Below, piece by piece: positions 61,196 through 64,000 of a stretch of DNA of 64,000 bases (positions within the stretch are counted from its first letter, which is position 1; every line of letters starts with the position of its first letter). The stretch is from NCBI GenBank assembly GCA_964528535.1, contig CAZGSQ010000005.1, forward strand, positions 7,646 through 71,645, read 5' to 3'. The notes below the pieces were generated by a model. The model did not search any database, had not been told where the DNA came from, and saw only the letters and a program-made list of their open reading frames with translations. This DNA is from CAINVV01 sp964528535. Lineage in GTDB: Bacteria > Bacteroidota > Bacteroidia > Bacteroidales > Prolixibacteraceae. The position numbers and the translations under genes were made by a program.

Positions 61196-63733
61196 ATGAA
61201 AAAGCCTCAATTCATATTAATTCTTTTGTTTTCCCTGCCCTTTTTTCTCCATGCGGAAGGTGAAAAGGAGCTGAAAACAGTTGTCGATCCTGGCATTGTC
61301 GGGCGGAATTTGCAAACTGTGCCAGAGGCCTCTTTGCGGATCTGGTACGCTCATCCTGCCGATGCCACGGCGATGGATGATAAGAATGGATGGAAGAATG
61401 ATCCTGAGTGGTTGAAGGCAATCCCGGTAGGCAATGCATTCCTTGGAGGCATGGTTTTTGGTGGAGTGAACAAAGAACGAATTCAACTGAACGAAAAAAG
61501 CCTTTGGTCCGGCAGCCCTGAGAATGGAAATAATCCGGATGCGTTTCCGGCTTTGGCAAAAATCAGGCAGTTACTTTTCGATGGTAAATACAAGGAGGCC
61601 TCCCAATTAACTGCAAAGACACAGGTCTGCAGAGGGGCGGGTTCCGGGCAAGGGAATGGAGCATCCGTGCCATTTGGTTGCTTCCAGACGCTGGGAGACT
61701 GGTGGATAGATTTCGGAACCACTTCCGGTTATTCGGAATACATCCGCGAATTGAATCTGAACAATGGTGTGGTCAAAGTCAGTTACATGCAAAATGGGAT
61801 CAGGTTTACACGCGAGATATTTGCCAGTTTCCCCGATAGGGCAATGGTCTTGCACATCACGGCCAACAGGAAAGGTTCGGTAAGTTTCAGTTCAACCCTC
61901 ACGCGGCCCGAGAGGTTCAAAACCGAAGCTGCCGGCAATCACCTTACCATGAAAGGCGTTCTTGACAATGGGAATGGGGGCGATGGCATGAAGTATGCAG
62001 TCAGGCTAAAGGCTGTGGCCAAAGGGGGAAGTGTCGTCTGCCAAAATTCCGCCCTGACTGTGAAGAATGCGGATGAAGTTACGTTGGTTTTGGTGGCAGC
62101 AACTGATTACAGGCAGTCTTATCCCGACTACAAGGGTGCTGATCCGGAAGTGACCACACTCAACCAGCTCTCCGAAACTTCTTCCAAAAATTACAAGGTC
62201 TTGCTGAAAAACCATGTCAATGATTATGTTGCCCTCTTCGGAAAAGTCAATCTCCGGCTTGGCCAAAATGTGGCTGATACCATCGCGACTGACAGTCGTT
62301 TGAAGAACCAGAAATTGCATCCGGATGACCTTCACCTGCAGAAACTCTATTTTCAGTTTGGCAGGTACTTGCTCATCTCATCCTCACGGGAAGGTTCGTT
62401 GCCGGCCAATTTGCAGGGAATCTGGAGCAACAAGATTCAGACACCCTGGAACGGAGACTACCATACCGACATCAATGTGCAGATGAATTACTGGCCTGCC
62501 GATGTGACCAACCTGGCGGAATGTCAGCTTCCATTGACCGACCTGGTAGAATCCCTCGTTAAGCCGGGCGAAAGAACTGCAGCAGAGCAATACCATGCCA
62601 AGGGTTGGTGTGTCCATCCGATCACGAATGTGTGGGGATTCACTTCACCGGGAGAGCATCCCAGCTGGGGAATGCATGTGGGCGCAGGAGGCTGGTTGTG
62701 CGAGCATCTCTGGGATCACTATACCTTTACCCTGGACAGGAAATACCTCGAAAGAGTCTACCCCATCATGGTCGAATCGGCTCGTTTTTACCTCGATTGG
62801 CTGGTCAAGGATCCCGTAACCGGGAAGTTGGTCTCGGGCCCGGCTGCCTCACCAGAGAATTCCTTCAAGGCGCCGGATGGATCCGTCTGTCAGATTAGCA
62901 TGGGCCCATCGCACGACCAACAGATCATCCATGAGGTTTTTACCAACGTTTTGAAGGCCGCAATTGCCTTAAACAAAACTGAGCCACTTGCCCGAAAAAT
63001 TGGGGAGGCCTTGGCGAATCTAGCTGTTCCTCAGATTGGTCCCGATGGTCGTCTGATGGAATGGGCCAATCCATTTCCTGAAACAGAGCCAACTCACAGG
63101 CATGTTTCACACCTCTATCTGTTATATCCCGGTACCGCACTCGATGTAGAAAAGGAATCCGCTTTGGCAAAAGCCGTTAAAAAGAGTCTGGAGGGCAGGG
63201 GAGATGGGGGTACAGGTTGGTCGCTCGCCTGGAAAATAAATTTCTGGGCACGTCTTGGTGAGGGCGATCATGCCTACACCATGCTCAAGAACCTGCTCCG
63301 TCCCTCTGGTAATCTTGGAACTGATTACAACAACAGCGGAGGGACCTTCTACAACCTCTTCTGTGCACACCCTCCATTTCAAATGGATGGAAATTTTGGA
63401 GCCACTGCCGGAATAGCCGAAATGTTGGTGCAAAGTCACAACCGAGGTATTGAACTATTGCCTGCGCTGCCAACGGCCTGGGATTCTGGAAGTGTGGCGG
63501 GATTGGTTGCCAGGGGAGGATTCACGGTAGCTATGGAATGGAAGAACCATCAACTGCTACAAGCAAGTGTAAGATCGTTGAATGGTGGTGAATGTACCGT
63601 AAAAACCAACCTCGCCATGCACCTGCAAGGAGCTGTTGCCACAACGAAAGTGAGTAAGTCAGGATACAGCCTCACCTTCTTGACAGAAAAGGGAAAAAAT
63701 TATGTGTTGTTGCCGAAAAAAGCTGAAATGTAA
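61196..63733 (+). CDS. GH95 alpha-L-fucosidase (or alpha-galactosidase), secreted
   Basis: 845 residues from the ATG at 61196 (MKKPQFILILLFSLPFFLHA signal); an earlier start would translate heptad repeats. The N-terminal beta domain has GNAFLGGMVFGGVNKERIQL and NEKSLWSGSPENG. The (alpha/alpha)6 barrel has LPANLQGIWSNKIQTPWNGD, YHTDINVQMNYWPADVTNLA, GPAASPENSF (acid Glu) and MDGNFGATAGIAEML. These residues include the Asn/Asp/Glu set of GH95 inverting 1,2-alpha-L-fucosidases. Some GH95 enzymes act on L-galactose or related sugars. The nearby beta-helix protein may act on the same glycan. Confidence 0.92.
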   Translation: MKKPQFILILLFSLPFFLHAEGEKELKTVVDPGIVGRNLQTVPEASLRIWYAHPADATAMDDKNGWKNDPEWLKAIPVGNAFLGGMVFGGVNKERIQLNEKSLWSGSPENGNNPDAFPALAKIRQLLFDGKYKEASQLTAKTQVCRGAGSGQGNGASVPFGCFQTLGDWWIDFGTTSGYSEYIRELNLNNGVVKVSYMQNGIRFTREIFASFPDRAMVLHITANRKGSVSFSSTLTRPERFKTEAAGNHLTMKGVLDNGNGGDGMKYAVRLKAVAKGGSVVCQNSALTVKNADEVTLVLVAATDYRQSYPDYKGADPEVTTLNQLSETSSKNYKVLLKNHVNDYVALFGKVNLRLGQNVADTIATDSRLKNQKLHPDDLHLQKLYFQFGRYLLISSSREGSLPANLQGIWSNKIQTPWNGDYHTDINVQMNYWPADVTNLAECQLPLTDLVESLVKPGERTAAEQYHAKGWCVHPITNVWGFTSPGEHPSWGMHVGAGGWLCEHLWDHYTFTLDRKYLERVYPIMVESARFYLDWLVKDPVTGKLVSGPAASPENSFKAPDGSVCQISMGPSHDQQIIHEVFTNVLKAAIALNKTEPLARKIGEALANLAVPQIGPDGRLMEWANPFPETEPTHRHVSHLYLLYPGTALDVEKESALAKAVKKSLEGRGDGGTGWSLAWKINFWARLGEGDHAYTMLKNLLRPSGNLGTDYNNSGGTFYNLFCAHPPFQMDGNFGATAGIAEMLVQSHNRGIELLPALPTAWDSGSVAGLVARGGFTVAMEWKNHQLLQASVRSLNGGECTVKTNLAMHLQGAVATTKVSKSGYSLTFLTEKGKNYVLLPKKAEM

Positions 63734-63871
63734 ATTGACTGAGTTCGATCCTGGGTTTTTGGACCCGAAACCAATGATTGGACTTGCAGGATTTTTTTCG
63801 ATTCGGCTATTGTCTTTTTGAAAAAAAACGCTTTCCTTTGCATCGCGAAAAATGAAGCAGTTGGCCGAAGG

Positions 63872-63899
63872 TTTGCACTTCAATTCACGCCTATTTTTG
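63872..63899 (+). promoter_or_regulatory. Promoter of the tRNA-Glu gene
   Basis: TTTG (63872-63875), 16 bp, TATTTTTG (63892-63899), a full TAnnTTTG match 28 bp before the tRNA. The spacing is slightly short. Confidence 0.55.
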
Positions 63900-63927
63900 A
63901 CTCTTTTTGAAAAAAAGAGATTCCGAT

Positions 63928-64000
63928 GGTCTGTTCATCTAAGGGTTAGGATTCAAGATTTTCATTCTTGCCATAGGGGTTCGAATCCCCTACAGACTAC
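63928..64000 (+). tRNA. tRNA-Glu (anticodon TTC), 3' end cut by the window
   Basis: Acceptor GGTCTGT pairs with ACAGACT near the end (first pair G-U). The D arm is ATC-TAAGGGTTAG-GAT. The anticodon stem CAAGA/TCTTG encloses loop TTTTCAT with anticodon TTC. The T arm is GGGGT-TCGAATC-CCCTA. The discriminator A is at 63999 and the first C of CCA at 64000, so only the last two bases lie outside. Confidence 0.95.

Overview
This 64 kb window reads as the chromosome of a Bacteroidota member, most likely class Bacteroidia (Bacteroidales or Marinilabiliales type). The support is promoter elements of the TTTG / TAnnTTTG type, a protein ending in a type IX secretion (T9SS) C-terminal domain, tandem MBG/YDG repeats, LuxR-like regulators of the TPR/PAS-HTH type, a mutA-mutB pair, and many secreted glycosidases. 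Most of the window is well-packed and ordinary. The first half carries more accessory and degraded material. No CRISPR array, integrase, transposase or complete mobile element was seen.

Layout. 1-6.5 kb: end of an exported Gfo/Idh oxidoreductase, a PAS-HTH regulator, then a DUF4954-like beta-helix protein coupled to glmS. 6.8-22.1 kb: a surface-protein locus with a TPR-PAS-HTH regulator, a solitary copy of its HTH domain, a 3103-residue multidomain T9SS substrate, an outer-membrane beta-barrel protein, and a ricin-type lectin protein with a frame-disrupted downstream tail. 22.2-36.4 kb: an exported Nif3-like protein, a GH35 beta-galactosidase, a decayed gene, an ABC transporter pair, an exported beta-propeller, GH105, GH36, a double VOC protein, a Tat-exported aldo/keto reductase and a tocopherol-cyclase-like protein. 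36.4-46.7 kb: DsrE-like protein, lipocalin-like protein, GNAT, secreted lipase-like lipoprotein, a fused acyl-ACP synthetase/ACP/acyltransferase, acetyl-CoA synthetase, uracil permease and an HD hydrolase. 46.7-57.5 kb: mprF overlapping a VirJ/AcvB-like hydrolase, a haem-binding protein, a MATE exporter, an OmpA lipoprotein and mutA-mutB. 57.6-64 kb: a secreted parallel beta-helix protein, mpl, a GH95 fucosidase, and a tRNA-Glu cut by the window end.

How the parts may work together. The glycosidases (GH35, GH36, GH105, GH95, beta-helix) point to breakdown of plant or host glycans rich in galactose, rhamnogalacturonan and fucose, though there is no SusC/SusD pair here. acs and mutA-mutB link acetate and propionate/succinate metabolism. 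mprF with its VirJ/AcvB-like neighbour suggests controlled aminoacylation of phosphatidylglycerol.

The most interesting signals are regulatory or architectural. (1) An identical box-promoter module (TGTCCACTTTTTGTC, 10 bp, TTTG, 21 bp, TAGnTTTG) precedes both the solitary HTH gene and the giant T9SS protein gene. (2) A leader of about 105 bp, about 92 percent identical and containing a 28-codon open frame, precedes two envelope-protein genes 32 kb apart. (3) Seven MBG units in the giant protein keep an exact 237-bp period. (4) Two families of 7-bp tandem repeats sit in several intergenic gaps. (5) A UUUAAAA slippery heptamer lies exactly at a frame change downstream of the lectin gene.
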